A stretch of DNA of 64,000 bases from Sva-07 sp963728195 (GCA_963728195.1 CAVSIX010000017.1:186001-250000); one strand, 5' to 3'. Shown: positions 18,424-27,624, counted from the stretch's first letter. Notes: generated by a model not told the origin, from the sequence alone. Numbers and translations are program-made.

Positions 18424-20708
18424 GACACCGTCTCGCGAGCGACGGCCGGCACGGCGGGCCGGGAACGACTGCGCTTGGCGCCGAGCGTGAGGATCCCGAC
18501 GGCGACCACCATCAACACGATGATCTCGCCGAACGTGTCGAGCGCGCGGGTGTCGGTGAGGATGACGTTGACGACGTTCTTCCCGCCACCGTCGCGCTGC
18601 GCCGACTCCGCGAGCTCCCGAACCGGAGCGTCGGCGACCGGGTTGCCGGCACTGCCCGCCAACGCCAGCGCGACCGCGCTGCCCATCGCGACGGCGACCA
18701 CCAACCGTCCGGCCGTCCACAGCGTCGTCGGCGTCGGGAACTTGGTGGCGAGGCGGCCGAGGCCCACCACGAATCCGATGACGACCACGGTCTCGACGAG
18801 CAACTGGGTCAGGACGAGGTCCGGCGCCCCGTACGCCACGAACAGACCGGCAACGCTGAAGCCGACCGCACCGAGAACCAGCGCCGCGCCGAGTCGCGAC
18901 GACACGACCGACGCCGCCACCGCCGCGGCGACGATCATCAGCACCAACACGGCCTCGGCTCGGTTGTCCCACCAGTACAGGGTGTCGGGGTCGATCTCAC
19001 CGATGAACGGCACCGTTGCGGCGCAGACCACCACGACGGTCGTGGCGAGGTACAGCGGCAGCGAACCGTGCTGCACACGCCCGGCGATCTGGCGTGCGCC
19101 ACGGCCGACGGCGTCGATCGTCCAGTCGACGTTCGCTGCACCACGCGCGACCGGGCCGGTGAGGATCCGGCGGCGCGCGAGCAGCGCTCCGACCACCAGC
19201 CCCGACGCCACGATCACCGCCGACGTCACGAACGCATCGGTCAGGCCGGGCCATCGCAACAGCGAATACACCTCGGCGCCGGGCGCAACGGTGACTGCGG
19301 CGGAGCGGACCACGTCGGTCACCCATCCGAGCGCCACGAAACCGAGTACGGAGCCCGCCGCCAGGACGACTTCCGGAACCGACATCGCAGGGATCCGTGC
19401 GACGACGTCACGGTCGGGCATCGGGGCGGAGGCGCCGAACATCCCGATGAGGAGCCGCGTCGTGTAGGCGACGGTCAGCACCGAGCCACCGATGATCAGT
19501 CCGCCGACGACGAAGAACTCGGCGCCCGACAAGCCGAGCGCCGCCTCGACAGCGGCCTCCTTGGCGGGGAAGCCGAGCAAGGGCGGGACTCCCGCCATCG
19601 ACGCCGCAGAGATCACCGCGACGGCGAACGCGACGGGCATCGAACGGCGCAATCCTGACAGCTCGTTGATGTTGCGAGTGCCGACTCGGACGTCGACCTC
19701 GCCGACGACCATGAACAACGCCGCCTTGAACACGGCGTGGGCGACCAGGATCGAGATCGCCGCGAACGTCGCCTTCGGCGTGCCGATGGCCAGCAGCGCG
19801 ATCAGCAGGCCGAGCTGCGACACGGTGCCCCAGGCGAGGATCAGTTTGGCGTCGACATGGCGCAGCGCTCCGACGGCACCCCAGACCATCGTGACGAGCC
19901 CGAACGACAGCCCGAGCGGCTTCCAGACATCGCTGTCCTGGAACGCCGGGGCGATCACGGCGACGAGGATCACACCGGCCTTCACCATCGTGGCCGAGTG
20001 CAGATATGCACTGACGGGCGTGGGCGCGGCCATCGCCCCGGGCAGCCACACGTGGAACGGGAACTGAGCCGACTTGGTGGCCGCCGCGACGAGGATCAGG
20101 ATCGCAGCTGCGTTGGCGGTCGCACCGGTGATCGGGCCGACCTGACTGAGGCGGGCGGTCCCGGCCGCATCGACGAACAGCACGAATCCGGCGAGCAGGC
20201 ACAACCCACCGCCGGCGGTGATCACCAGCGCTCGCCGCGCCGCGATGCGCGCCACCGGATCGGCGTGCTTGAAGCCGACGAGGAGGAACGACGTGATCGA
20301 GGTCAGTTCCCAGAAGATGAACAGCGTCCACACCGAGTCGGCCCAGACGAGTCCGACCATCGCCGCAGAGAAGGCGAGCAGTGTCGCAGCGAAGCGTCCC
20401 ATGCTCGCCGCTCCCGGTGCGAAATACCCGTAGGCGTACACACACACGAGCGCGCCGATTCCCGACACGAGCACCGACAACACCGCTGCAAGGGCATCCA
20501 CACGGAACTCGACGGCCACGTCGAGGCCCGGCACCCACTCGAACCCGGCCACGACCACGTCGGTCGACCCGAGGCGAGTCGCCGACCAGAGAGCGGTGAT
20601 CGCCATCGGCATCGCTGCCACCCACAGCGACCGGCGACCCAGGCGCCGGCCGACGAACGAGAGCGCCACGACGACGACCGCGTGCAGGAGGAGCAGGAAC
20701 CAGATCAA
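18420..20708 (-). CDS. mnhA: Mrp Na+/H+ antiporter subunit A
   Basis: A 762-residue NuoL-like subunit, the largest of the complex, with about 20 transmembrane helices. The antiporter core is KSAQFPFHVWLPGAMAAPTPVSAYLHSATMVKAG, including the conserved Lys and the HSATMVKAG segment. The C-terminal third contains the MrpA-specific DUF4040-like region (GAPDLVLTQLLVETV). The first hydrophobic helix begins right at the start, so I accept the TTG at 20708, preceded by GGGG, although TTG is unusual; an internal ATG would delete this helix. It is the first gene of mnhABCDEFG, which exchanges cytoplasmic Na+ for external H+. The promoter must lie in the 76 bp shared with the divergent sigma gene. Confidence 0.93.
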   Translation of the reverse strand: MIWFLLLLHAVVVVALSFVGRRLGRRSLWVAAMPMAITALWSATRLGSTDVVVAGFEWVPGLDVAVEFRVDALAAVLSVLVSGIGALVCVYAYGYFAPGAASMGRFAATLLAFSAAMVGLVWADSVWTLFIFWELTSITSFLLVGFKHADPVARIAARRALVITAGGGLCLLAGFVLFVDAAGTARLSQVGPITGATANAAAILILVAAATKSAQFPFHVWLPGAMAAPTPVSAYLHSATMVKAGVILVAVIAPAFQDSDVWKPLGLSFGLVTMVWGAVGALRHVDAKLILAWGTVSQLGLLIALLAIGTPKATFAAISILVAHAVFKAALFMVVGEVDVRVGTRNINELSGLRRSMPVAFAVAVISAASMAGVPPLLGFPAKEAAVEAALGLSGAEFFVVGGLIIGGSVLTVAYTTRLLIGMFGASAPMPDRDVVARIPAMSVPEVVLAAGSVLGFVALGWVTDVVRSAAVTVAPGAEVYSLLRWPGLTDAFVTSAVIVASGLVVGALLARRRILTGPVARGAANVDWTIDAVGRGARQIAGRVQHGSLPLYLATTVVVVCAATVPFIGEIDPDTLYWWDNRAEAVLVLMIVAAAVAASVVSSRLGAALVLGAVGFSVAGLFVAYGAPDLVLTQLLVETVVVIGFVVGLGRLATKFPTPTTLWTAGRLVVAVAMGSAVALALAGSAGNPVADAPVRELAESAQRDGGGKNVVNVILTDTRALDTFGEIIVLMVVAVGILTLGAKRSRSRPAVPAVARETVS

Positions 20709-20749
20709 CGGACCCCGATGTTACGGCTCGATCGATTTGCATCACAACA

Positions 20750-20778
20750 TTGACCTTTTAGAAAATGTGCTTTATGCT
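20750..20778 (+). promoter_or_regulatory. Near-consensus promoter of the sigma factor gene, leaderless
   Basis: TTGACC (20750-20755), a 17-bp spacer and TATGCT (20773-20778) form an almost ideal housekeeping promoter inside a short AT-rich patch in otherwise about 70% GC DNA. The ATG of the sigma gene begins 6 nt after the -10 hexamer, which puts the expected transcription start at or next to the A of ATG. No Shine-Dalgarno sequence is present. The mRNA is therefore probably leaderless. Confidence 0.75.
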
Positions 20779-20784
20779 CTGTGC

Positions 20785-21609
20785 ATGGCTCGCCCAGTCG
20801 ATTCCTCCCGTCCTCGTCGTCATGACCATCGAGCACTGTTGACCGCCGCCGACGAACGGTGGCTCGCCCAGGCGATCGAGGCAGGCCGAGCCGCTCGACG
20901 CCGACTCGACGCCGGCACAGCACAGCCAGGTGACGTCGACGTTGCCGCCGAGGGCGAGCGAGCGAGGCACCACTTCATCGAGGCGAACGTGCGCCTGGTG
21001 CAGAGCATCGCCAACCGGTTCAGCGTCCCGGTCCATCTCGACCGCGAGGACATCGTGCAGGACGGCATGATCGGCCTCGAGAAGGCCGTCGAGAAGTTCG
21101 ACTGGCGTCGGGGCTACAAGTTCTCGACGTATGCCACCTGGTGGATCCGCCAGTCGATCCAGCGCGGGCTCGAGGCGTCGGCCGGCACGATCCGCATCCC
21201 GGGGCATCGCACCCGTGAGCTACGTACCGCCATGGCCGCGACGGTGACCTCCGGCAGTCGGCTCGACGACGACCTCGCGATGATCGACATGCTCAGCCAG
21301 CTCGAGTCGATGGATCGTCCGATCGGCGACGGTCCCGACACGCTCGGCACGCTGGTCGCGAGCGGCGACGAGGGACCCGACGAGACCGCCGAACGCCGCA
21401 TCGAGCGCGAGCACGTCGATGCGCTGCTCGAGCATCTCGACGACATCAGCGCATTCGCCGTCGCAGCCCGCTTCGGCCTGCGCGGTCGCGCCCCTGCAAC
21501 GTACGCAACGATCGCCGACGAACTCGGCGTGACTCCCCAGGCGGTCCGCCGACGCGTCGAGCGGGCGATCGTCAAGTTGCGCACCCACGCCGAGCTGATC
21601 GCCGCCTGA
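20785..21609 (+). CDS. RNA polymerase sigma factor, sigma-70 family (primary-like, group 2/3)
   Basis: A 274-residue sigma factor. Region 2 is very clear: IEANVRLVQSIANRF, then EDIVQDGMIGLEKAVEKFD and YKFSTYATWWIRQSIQRGL, the RpoD-type region 2.2-2.4. Region 3 follows (IRIPGHRTRELR). Region 4 is a C-terminal helix-turn-helix, ATYATIADELGVTPQAVRRRVERAIVKLR. It lacks the long region 1.1 of the primary sigma factor, so it is an alternative, SigB/HrdB-like factor. It diverges from mnhA and has its own strong promoter. A phosphatase with PAS/GAF sensing domains, a class often found in sigma regulation, lies two genes downstream. Confidence 0.92.
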   Translation: MARPVDSSRPRRHDHRALLTAADERWLAQAIEAGRAARRRLDAGTAQPGDVDVAAEGERARHHFIEANVRLVQSIANRFSVPVHLDREDIVQDGMIGLEKAVEKFDWRRGYKFSTYATWWIRQSIQRGLEASAGTIRIPGHRTRELRTAMAATVTSGSRLDDDLAMIDMLSQLESMDRPIGDGPDTLGTLVASGDEGPDETAERRIEREHVDALLEHLDDISAFAVAARFGLRGRAPATYATIADELGVTPQAVRRRVERAIVKLRTHAELIAA

Positions 21610-21615
21610 CCGATC

Positions 21616-22548
21616 GTGACCCGGCGGAGCGGACCAGACGCCACAGCGGTCGAGGCCGCCATCACCGTGCTCGACCGCGCGGACAACCGATTGCCGTTCT
21701 CGCGCGGGATCATGGCGGCGAGCCTGCTCTCCACCGGCGTCGCGACCGAGGAGGCCTACCGCCTCGCATCACTCGTCCAGCAGCGCCTGCTCTGCGAAGG
21801 TGTGAGCGAACTCGATGCCGAACAACTCGTCGGGTTGACTCACGAGCTGCTGCTGACCGAGGCGGGCGACTCCCGGATCGCCGACCGTTGGACCGCATGG
21901 CGACGTGCCAAGCGCTCCGGTCGGCCCATCGCAATCGTGCTCGGCGGCGCCCCGGGCACCGGCAAGAGCACCCTGGCGACGCGTCTCGCCGTACGGCTGA
22001 ACATTCCCCGCGTCGTCACGACGGACGCGATCCGCGACGTGTTGCGTACCGTCGTTCCCGCCAACGTCCTTCCCGAGTTGCATCGTTCGACGTTCGAGCT
22101 CGTCGAACCCGATGCCGTCGACCCGTTCAGTGGCTTCCTGCGGCAGTGCACGGCTGTCGGCGCTGCCGCACAGGCGGTGGCCCACCGGCTCGCCGACGAA
22201 CACCGCTCCGTGATCATCGAAGGCGTCCATGCGCTTCCCGGCGCCGCGACACACGGGCTCAGCGACCATCCGTCCGCCCCGATCGTGATCGAACGACTGA
22301 TCGTCCAGGAAGCGCCCGATCGCCACGCCGATCTGTTGCGACGCCGTGTCACGAGCGAACCCCAGCGGCGCGGCGACCGTCACCTCGCCGGGCTCGACGG
22401 GATCCGGATGATCCAACGGCGACTCCAGCAGGAGGCCCACGCCGCCGGGGTCGCCGTCGTCGACGAGGGCGAGGCCGGCGACCTGACCCAGGACATCGTC
22501 GACGAGATCGTTCGACGCCTCCACGACCACACCCCGACCGCGGCGTGA
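21616..22548 (+). CDS. 2-phosphoglycerate kinase-like P-loop protein
   Basis: A 310-residue protein with an ATP-cone-like N-terminal region (PFSRGIMAASLLSTGVATEEAYRLASLVQQ, residues 28-57) and a P-loop kinase domain with Walker A GGAPGTGKSTLA near residue 115. The arrangement, with TTDAIRDVLR after the P-loop and SVIIEGVHALPG later, matches archaeal-type 2-phosphoglycerate kinases, which make 2,3-diphosphoglycerate, a precursor of the osmolyte cyclic 2,3-DPG. Whether the bacterial homologue has that activity is not known from sequence. It starts at GTG 21616, 6 nt after the sigma gene stop, and overlaps the HAD gene by 4 nt. Confidence 0.75.
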   Translation: MTRRSGPDATAVEAAITVLDRADNRLPFSRGIMAASLLSTGVATEEAYRLASLVQQRLLCEGVSELDAEQLVGLTHELLLTEAGDSRIADRWTAWRRAKRSGRPIAIVLGGAPGTGKSTLATRLAVRLNIPRVVTTDAIRDVLRTVVPANVLPELHRSTFELVEPDAVDPFSGFLRQCTAVGAAAQAVAHRLADEHRSVIIEGVHALPGAATHGLSDHPSAPIVIERLIVQEAPDRHADLLRRRVTSEPQRRGDRHLAGLDGIRMIQRRLQQEAHAAGVAVVDEGEAGDLTQDIVDEIVRRLHDHTPTAA

Positions 22549-23108
22549 GCGTGTTCGGCCCCAGCCAGGGAAGGCTTGTTCGCCGTGGAGTCGTCGTGCT
22601 CGACGTGCACGGCGTCGTCTTCACGAATCCGTTCCCCAATTTCCTCCACGACATCGGCGAACGTGTGGACATCGGTGGTGCCGAACTGATCAGACGGTGG
22701 CGGGCTCACTGGCGGCGCCCGTTCTGGGAGGGCCGGATCTCCGAGTCGGAGATGTGGAGCGCTGTCGCACCCGGTCTCGACCCCGGCGAGCTACGCGCCG
22801 ACCTCGAGACCAGATACGAGCGAGGTCCCTGGTTCGACTTCGTGTCCGAACACGAGGGGCCGATGTGGCTGCTGTCGAACCATCGCACCGACTGGCTGCT
22901 CCCGAGACTCGAGCGCTTCGGGGTGGCGGACCGCTTCGATCGGGTGCTCGTGTCCGATGCGCTGGGCGCAGCCAAGCCGTCACCGGCCGCCTTTGCCGAG
23001 CTGCGCGCCTGCGACGACGCCGTGTTCTTCGACGACTCGTCGTGCAACGTCAGGATCGCGCGAGCGCTGGGGATCGACGCCCACCTCGTCGACCCCACCG
23101 CTTGCTGA
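22545..23108 (+). CDS. HAD-superfamily hydrolase-like protein with altered motif I
   Basis: A 187-residue HAD-fold protein. Motif I is VVLDVHGVVF: the nucleophile Asp is present, but the second acid of DxD is replaced by His. Motif II is WLLSNH, motif III has Lys in AAKPSPAAF and motif IV is VFFDDSSCNVRIARALG, so the other catalytic positions are intact. The cap is short and helical. It starts at GTG 22545, overlapping the kinase-like gene (GTGA). Substrate unknown. The DVH motif may change phosphatase chemistry, since the second Asp is the general acid/base in canonical members. Confidence 0.82.
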   Translation: MSVFGPSQGRLVRRGVVVLDVHGVVFTNPFPNFLHDIGERVDIGGAELIRRWRAHWRRPFWEGRISESEMWSAVAPGLDPGELRADLETRYERGPWFDFVSEHEGPMWLLSNHRTDWLLPRLERFGVADRFDRVLVSDALGAAKPSPAAFAELRACDDAVFFDDSSCNVRIARALGIDAHLVDPTAC

Positions 23109-23149
23109 CCCTCTCGGAAGCGGCGGCCCGATCCACTACTCTGCGTGCG

Positions 23150-25216
23150 GTGAACCCGGACCCGTCGGGCTTCGTCGGCGCCGACGAGGCACTCACCGCC
23201 CTCGACAACGTCGGGCATTTCGTCGGATTGCTGAGCGCTGAGGGCATCCTGCTCGAAGCGAACGCGGCGGCGTTGCGCGCAGGCGGTATCGCTCGCGACG
23301 ACGTGGTGGGACGGCCGTTCTGGGATGCGCCCTGGTGGTCGTATTCGCCCGAATCGCAACGACGGATCAGAGAGGCGATCGACGCCGCGCGCGCCGGTGC
23401 GGTCGTGCGCTACGACGCCGACGTGATGGCCGCCGACCAGGGGCGTTCGCTGATCACGATCGATTTCCGGCTGACGCCGGTACGCGATGCCAGCGGCAAC
23501 GTGCACTTCCTGGTCCCCGAAGGAGCGCCGCTCGGCGGCCCGGCGGACATCAGCGACGACAGCCCGAGGTCGTGGGCCGAACTCGTCGCCGAGCTGAACT
23601 CGGCTCGCGCCCAGAACGATGCGCTGCGGATGCTCGCCAGCTCGCTGGCCGCGTCGCGGACCGTCGACGAGGTGTGCGCCGCCATCGCCGACACGCTCGG
23701 GCCGACGGTAGGGGCCGTGCTGAGCAACGTCGCGCTGGCCACGCCGTCGGCCGACGTGTTGCAGCTCTATCAGCCCGGCAACCTCGACGTCGAGGTCGCC
23801 GAGCGTTGGATGGAGGTGCCGTTGGACGACTCCACACCGTTCGGAACCGCACTGCGCACCGGGCGGCCCGTCCACATCCGCGATGGCGCAGCGATCGCTT
23901 CGGAGTTCCCCACCGGCGCCGACGATGCCGAACGGATCGGTCTGCAGGCGATCGCCGCCCATCCGATCACCATCGCCAACGGTGTGGTCCGCGCGGCGAT
24001 CGGGCTCGGTTGGACGATCCCGACCGACGCACTGGACCAGGAGCTGATCGAACCGTCGATCGCGCTGTGTGGCGCTGCACTGCAGCGGGCCTGGGTGAGC
24101 GACGAGTCCAGCCGCCTGGCCGCACTGCTCGACACCCTGCTCCAAGAGGCACCGATCGGTTTCGCGTTCATCGACCGCGACTTCCGGTTCAGCCACGTGA
24201 ATGCTCGGCTGGCCGAGACGAACGGGCTCTCCGTTGCCGAGCACCTCGGGCGCACCGTCCACGAGGTCGTTCCACAACTCGCCGACCAGGCCGTCCCGAT
24301 CCTGCGCCGGGTGTTCGACGAGGCCCGATCGCTGACCGGTATCGAGATCAGCGGCGAGACGCCGGCGCAGCCCGGTCAGCGCCGCATCTGGGAGGAGGGC
24401 TTCTACCCCGTGCGGGTCCCGGGGCTCGGTGTCATCGGTGCCGGAGTGGTCGTCGTCGAGGTGACCGAGCAGCGCCGCGAACGCGCCGCGCTGCGTGAGG
24501 TGGCCGAACACGACCGGGAGATCGCCCGCCGGCTGCAGGCCGGACTGTTGCCGACGTCGATTCCCGAGGTCGGCGGCTACGAGATCTGCGCCCGGTACGA
24601 AGCGGGAACGGCCGGGCTACGCGTCGGCGGTGACTGGTACGAGGTGGTCGAGATCCGACCGGGCGACATCGCCGTCGTCGTCGGCGATGCCGTCGGCCAC
24701 GACCTCGACGCCGCCATCGCCATGAGCCAGATCCGCAACGCGCTCACTGGCCTGAGCCACGCCCACGACGATCCTGCGGCGGTCGTCGAACGGCTCGACG
24801 AGTACGCGGGCCACACCCCCGACGCCTTCGCGAGCACGCTGTTCTATGCGCGCCTCGATCCGTCGACGGGGGCGCTGCGCTACACGCTGGCCGGTCACCA
24901 TCCGCCGCTGCTCGTGCATGCGAACGGTGACCACGACTGGTTCGACGCCGAGCCCGGCCCGCCGATCGGGCTCACCGCGCCCCGCACGACGGCCACGTGT
25001 CACCTCGACGTCGGCGACACCCTGGTCTGCTACACCGACGGGCTGGTCGAGCACCACGAGGAGCCGATCGAAGCGGGGCGCAAACGACTCCTCGACGTCG
25101 CCGTTGCAGGTGCCGACGACCCGTTGGAGGCCATGATCGCGGAGCTGATCGCGTGTGTCCCCAACCAGGAGCGCCCCGACGACATCGTCGTGCTCGCAGT
25201 GCGTCGCACGCACTGA
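23150..25216 (+). CDS. PAS-GAF-PAS sensor with C-terminal SpoIIE/RsbU-type PP2C phosphatase
   Basis: A 688-residue regulatory phosphatase. Residues about 20-125 form a PAS domain, 155-310 a GAF domain, 325-440 a second PAS domain, and 465-688 the PP2C/SpoIIE domain. The metal-binding pattern is seen as VGGDWYEVVEI, VVVGDAVGHDLDAAIAMSQIR and PDDIVVLAVR near the end. Such proteins dephosphorylate anti-anti-sigma factors in partner-switching pathways. No transmembrane helix is present, so the sensing is cytoplasmic. GTG 23150 is preferred, because TACTCT lies 7 nt before it and no Shine-Dalgarno sequence is seen. The sigma factor three genes upstream is a possible downstream target, but no anti-sigma gene is in the window. 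Confidence 0.9.
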   Translation: MNPDPSGFVGADEALTALDNVGHFVGLLSAEGILLEANAAALRAGGIARDDVVGRPFWDAPWWSYSPESQRRIREAIDAARAGAVVRYDADVMAADQGRSLITIDFRLTPVRDASGNVHFLVPEGAPLGGPADISDDSPRSWAELVAELNSARAQNDALRMLASSLAASRTVDEVCAAIADTLGPTVGAVLSNVALATPSADVLQLYQPGNLDVEVAERWMEVPLDDSTPFGTALRTGRPVHIRDGAAIASEFPTGADDAERIGLQAIAAHPITIANGVVRAAIGLGWTIPTDALDQELIEPSIALCGAALQRAWVSDESSRLAALLDTLLQEAPIGFAFIDRDFRFSHVNARLAETNGLSVAEHLGRTVHEVVPQLADQAVPILRRVFDEARSLTGIEISGETPAQPGQRRIWEEGFYPVRVPGLGVIGAGVVVVEVTEQRRERAALREVAEHDREIARRLQAGLLPTSIPEVGGYEICARYEAGTAGLRVGGDWYEVVEIRPGDIAVVVGDAVGHDLDAAIAMSQIRNALTGLSHAHDDPAAVVERLDEYAGHTPDAFASTLFYARLDPSTGALRYTLAGHHPPLLVHANGDHDWFDAEPGPPIGLTAPRTTATCHLDVGDTLVCYTDGLVEHHEEPIEAGRKRLLDVAVAGADDPLEAMIAELIACVPNQERPDDIVVLAVRRTH

Positions 25217-25222
25217 GGCTCG

Positions 25223-26191
25223 TCAGATCGTCACTTCGTTGCGCAACGGCTCGCCGCGCACGAACCGATCGAGATTGTCGAGGAAGATGTCGACCACTCG
25301 AGCCTCGGTGCCATCGCTGGAACCGGAGGTGTGTGCGCTGATGATCACGTTGGGGAGATCCCACAGCCGATCGTCGGCCGACAGCGGCTCGGGGTCGAAC
25401 ACGTCGAGGCCGGCACCGGCGAGGCGTCCGTCCGCGAGCGCATCGGTGAGCGCCACCTGGTCGACGACTTCGCCGCGCCCGACGTTGACGAACACCGCGC
25501 TCGACGGCATCGAGGCGATCACCTCGGCGCTGATGATCCTGCGGGTCTCCGGCGCCAGCGGGAGCGCAATGACGACGGCATCGGCGTCGCTCACTGCGGC
25601 GGCGATGCCGGACAGCGGGCGCACCGGACACGGCTCATCGCCATGGGCCGATCGACGCACCACGACGGGATCCATGCCGAATGCGGTCGCCAGGCGTACG
25701 ACCTCCTGGCCGATCGGGCCATAGCCCACCACGACGAGACGCTGCCCGTCGAGTTCTCGGAACCGCATCGGTGACCAGTCGTGGGCGGCCTGCGAACGCA
25801 GCCATCCGGGAAGGTTCCGGCTCAGCGCGAGCAGGTAGAGCATCACCGTGGCGGCGATCGGTGGAGCGCTCGCTCCCGACGACGTCGTCAGGCGGGCGCC
25901 GCGCTCGATGAGCGTGGAGAACACGGGGCTGTCGACGCCGGCCGACATCGTGTGGAACCACCGCAGGTTCGGGGCGCCCAGTGCGACCTTGAAGAACGGT
26001 CCGGCCAGTGCCGGCCACGCGTCGTTGGAGAAGAACGCGATCGTGATGCGTTCGACGTCTCCGGCGGGGATCTCCGCGCCCGGCCGGAGTGCGATCACGT
26101 CGAGACCGGGTGCGATCGCGGAGATCCGATCGCCGTGAGCGTCGAGGACGGTCGTCGTGCAGAACAATGCCACGCCGCCAGTCTCCTGCAT
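25223..26191 (-). CDS. D-isomer-specific 2-hydroxyacid dehydrogenase
   Basis: A 322-residue NAD-dependent dehydrogenase of the lactate/phosphoglycerate dehydrogenase superfamily. The Rossmann motif is VVVGYGPIGQEVVRLATAFG. The catalytic triad positions are Arg in NVGRGEVVD, Glu in FDPEPL and His in ISAHTSGSS. Substrate is not predictable; glyoxylate, hydroxypyruvate or a branched 2-oxoacid are possible. It converges with the phosphatase gene with only 6 bp between stops. The ATG lies 18 nt from an R4 palindrome that separates it from the aminotransferase gene upstream on the same strand. Confidence 0.9.
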   Translation of the reverse strand: MQETGGVALFCTTTVLDAHGDRISAIAPGLDVIALRPGAEIPAGDVERITIAFFSNDAWPALAGPFFKVALGAPNLRWFHTMSAGVDSPVFSTLIERGARLTTSSGASAPPIAATVMLYLLALSRNLPGWLRSQAAHDWSPMRFRELDGQRLVVVGYGPIGQEVVRLATAFGMDPVVVRRSAHGDEPCPVRPLSGIAAAVSDADAVVIALPLAPETRRIISAEVIASMPSSAVFVNVGRGEVVDQVALTDALADGRLAGAGLDVFDPEPLSADDRLWDLPNVIISAHTSGSSDGTEARVVDIFLDNLDRFVRGEPLRNEVTI

Positions 26192-26209
26192 CCCCCGCGA
26201 CGACGGCGA

Positions 26210-26238
26210 TTGCAGCAGGAGTCAGACCCCTGCTGCAA
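26210..26238. repeat. R4 palindrome, copy at 26.2 kb
   Basis: A 29-bp dyad of 14-nt arms around a central A, with 13 of 14 positions pairing: TTGCAGCAGGAGTC and GACCCCTGCTGCAA. The GTCAGACCCC core is shared with the elements at 39707 and 55392, but the outer arms differ. It lies between the stop of the aminotransferase gene and the start of the dehydrogenase gene, so it can act as terminator for the former. Confidence 0.7.
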
Positions 26239-26250
26239 CCGCTCGTCGCA

Positions 26251-27624
26251 TCAGGCGGTGAGTTCGTCGACGAATTCGGCGAAGACGTCGGCGTAGCGCA
26301 TGGCGTCGGCCTCGGTGTGCATCACCGAGATCAGCCACTGCTCGTCGAGCCCCGGCGGCAGCAGGATCCCCCGGTTGATGCCGTGCATCCACTGCGCGAA
26401 GGCGAGATCGAAATCGGTCGCCTTGTAGTCGCGGTAGTTGCGCACCGGGTCCTTCGACCACGTGATGCATCCCTTGGCACCGAACTCGACCGTGTGGGCG
26501 GGCAGCCCTGCGTCGTCGATGATCTTCTGGCACGCGAGCACCAGCTGATGGTTGAGGGCGACGGCGGCCTCGATGTTCTCGCGGGTGCACGCTTGGGTGA
26601 GCGTCGCCTTCGCGGCCGCCATCACCAGCGGGTTGCCGTTGTAGGTGCCCAGGTGCAGCACGGCGCCCGTGGTGATCAGGTCCATGTACTCGGCCTTGCC
26701 ACCGAACGCACCGACGGGGAACCCGCCGCCGATCGACTTCGCCAGCGTGACCAGGTCGGGGGTGACGCCCAGCTTCTTGGTGGCGCCGCCGAAGCCGGCG
26801 GTCAGCCCGGTCTTCACCTCGTCGAAGATGAGCAGGGTGCCGTAGCGGTCGCAGATCTCACGGACCGCTTCGAGGTAGCCCGGCTCGGGGAGGCAGATGC
26901 CGATGTTCTCCATCACGGGTTCGACGATGAAGCAGGCGACCTCGCGGCTCGCCAACGCCCGCTCGAGCGCCGGTGCGTCGTTGAACGGGATGACGATCAC
27001 GTCGTCGATCGTGCCGCGGGTGATGCCACCCGACTGCGGGATCGAGTACGGGGCGTCGGCCGGACCGGCGTCGGCGATCGCCGGCTTGTTGGAGATCATC
27101 ACCTCGTCGTGGTGGCCGTGGTAGCCGCCCTCGACCTTGACGAGCTTCTCGCGCCCGGTGACGCCACGGGCGAGACGGATCGCATCCATCGTCGCTTCGG
27201 TGCCCGAGTTGGTCGGTCGCCACATCGGGAAGCCGTAGCGCTCGCCGAGGATCTCGGCGACCTCGGCGTCGAGTTCGCACGGGGTCACGTACAGCGTGCC
27301 GTCGTCGAGCTGCGCCTCGACCGCCTTGCGAACGGCGGGGTGCATGTGCCCGGCGAAGAGTGCGCCGAAGCCCATGTCGTAGTCGACGTATTCGTTGTCG
27401 TCGACGTCGACCATGTGCGCACCCGCCGCGTGCTTGACGACGATCGGGTGGGGGTCGTACGCCTGGAAACTGGAGGGCACCCCGGCGGGCAGGACCTTGC
27501 GTGCTCGCTCGGTGGCCTTCTGGGATCCTCTGGTTCGCTCGGAGTAGGTCACCAGCTCGCGCTCGGTGATCTTCTTGGCCCTGGCCGCGAGCTCGGACGT
27601 CTGAGTCGAGTCGGTCACGGTCAT
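26251..27624 (-). CDS. Glutamate-1-semialdehyde 2,1-aminomutase-like class III aminotransferase
   Basis: A 457-residue PLP enzyme of the class III fold. Visible landmarks are NSGTEATMDAIRLAR (cofactor phosphate contact), GGYHGHHD, FIVEPVMENIG, LLIFDEVKTG (the Asp that bonds the PLP ring nitrogen) and TLAKSIGGGFPVGAFGG with the Schiff-base Lys. It resembles HemL, but the N-terminus is longer and there is no heme gene nearby. A paralogous aminotransferase lies at 51602-52906. It may be HemL itself or an aminotransferase of amino-acid catabolism. The ATG at 27624 has AGGAAG upstream. It diverges from the nitronate monooxygenase-like gene across 224 bp. Confidence 0.85.
   Translation of the reverse strand: MTVTDSTQTSELAARAKKITERELVTYSERTRGSQKATERARKVLPAGVPSSFQAYDPHPIVVKHAAGAHMVDVDDNEYVDYDMGFGALFAGHMHPAVRKAVEAQLDDGTLYVTPCELDAEVAEILGERYGFPMWRPTNSGTEATMDAIRLARGVTGREKLVKVEGGYHGHHDEVMISNKPAIADAGPADAPYSIPQSGGITRGTIDDVIVIPFNDAPALERALASREVACFIVEPVMENIGICLPEPGYLEAVREICDRYGTLLIFDEVKTGLTAGFGGATKKLGVTPDLVTLAKSIGGGFPVGAFGGKAEYMDLITTGAVLHLGTYNGNPLVMAAAKATLTQACTRENIEAAVALNHQLVLACQKIIDDAGLPAHTVEFGAKGCITWSKDPVRNYRDYKATDFDLAFAQWMHGINRGILLPPGLDEQWLISVMHTEADAMRYADVFAEFVDELTA

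Noticed and set aside
16590..19467. Long plus-strand frames opposite mnh genes
   Set aside because: Shadows of the Mrp operon; the minus-strand subunits have all conserved motifs and 1-4 nt overlaps.
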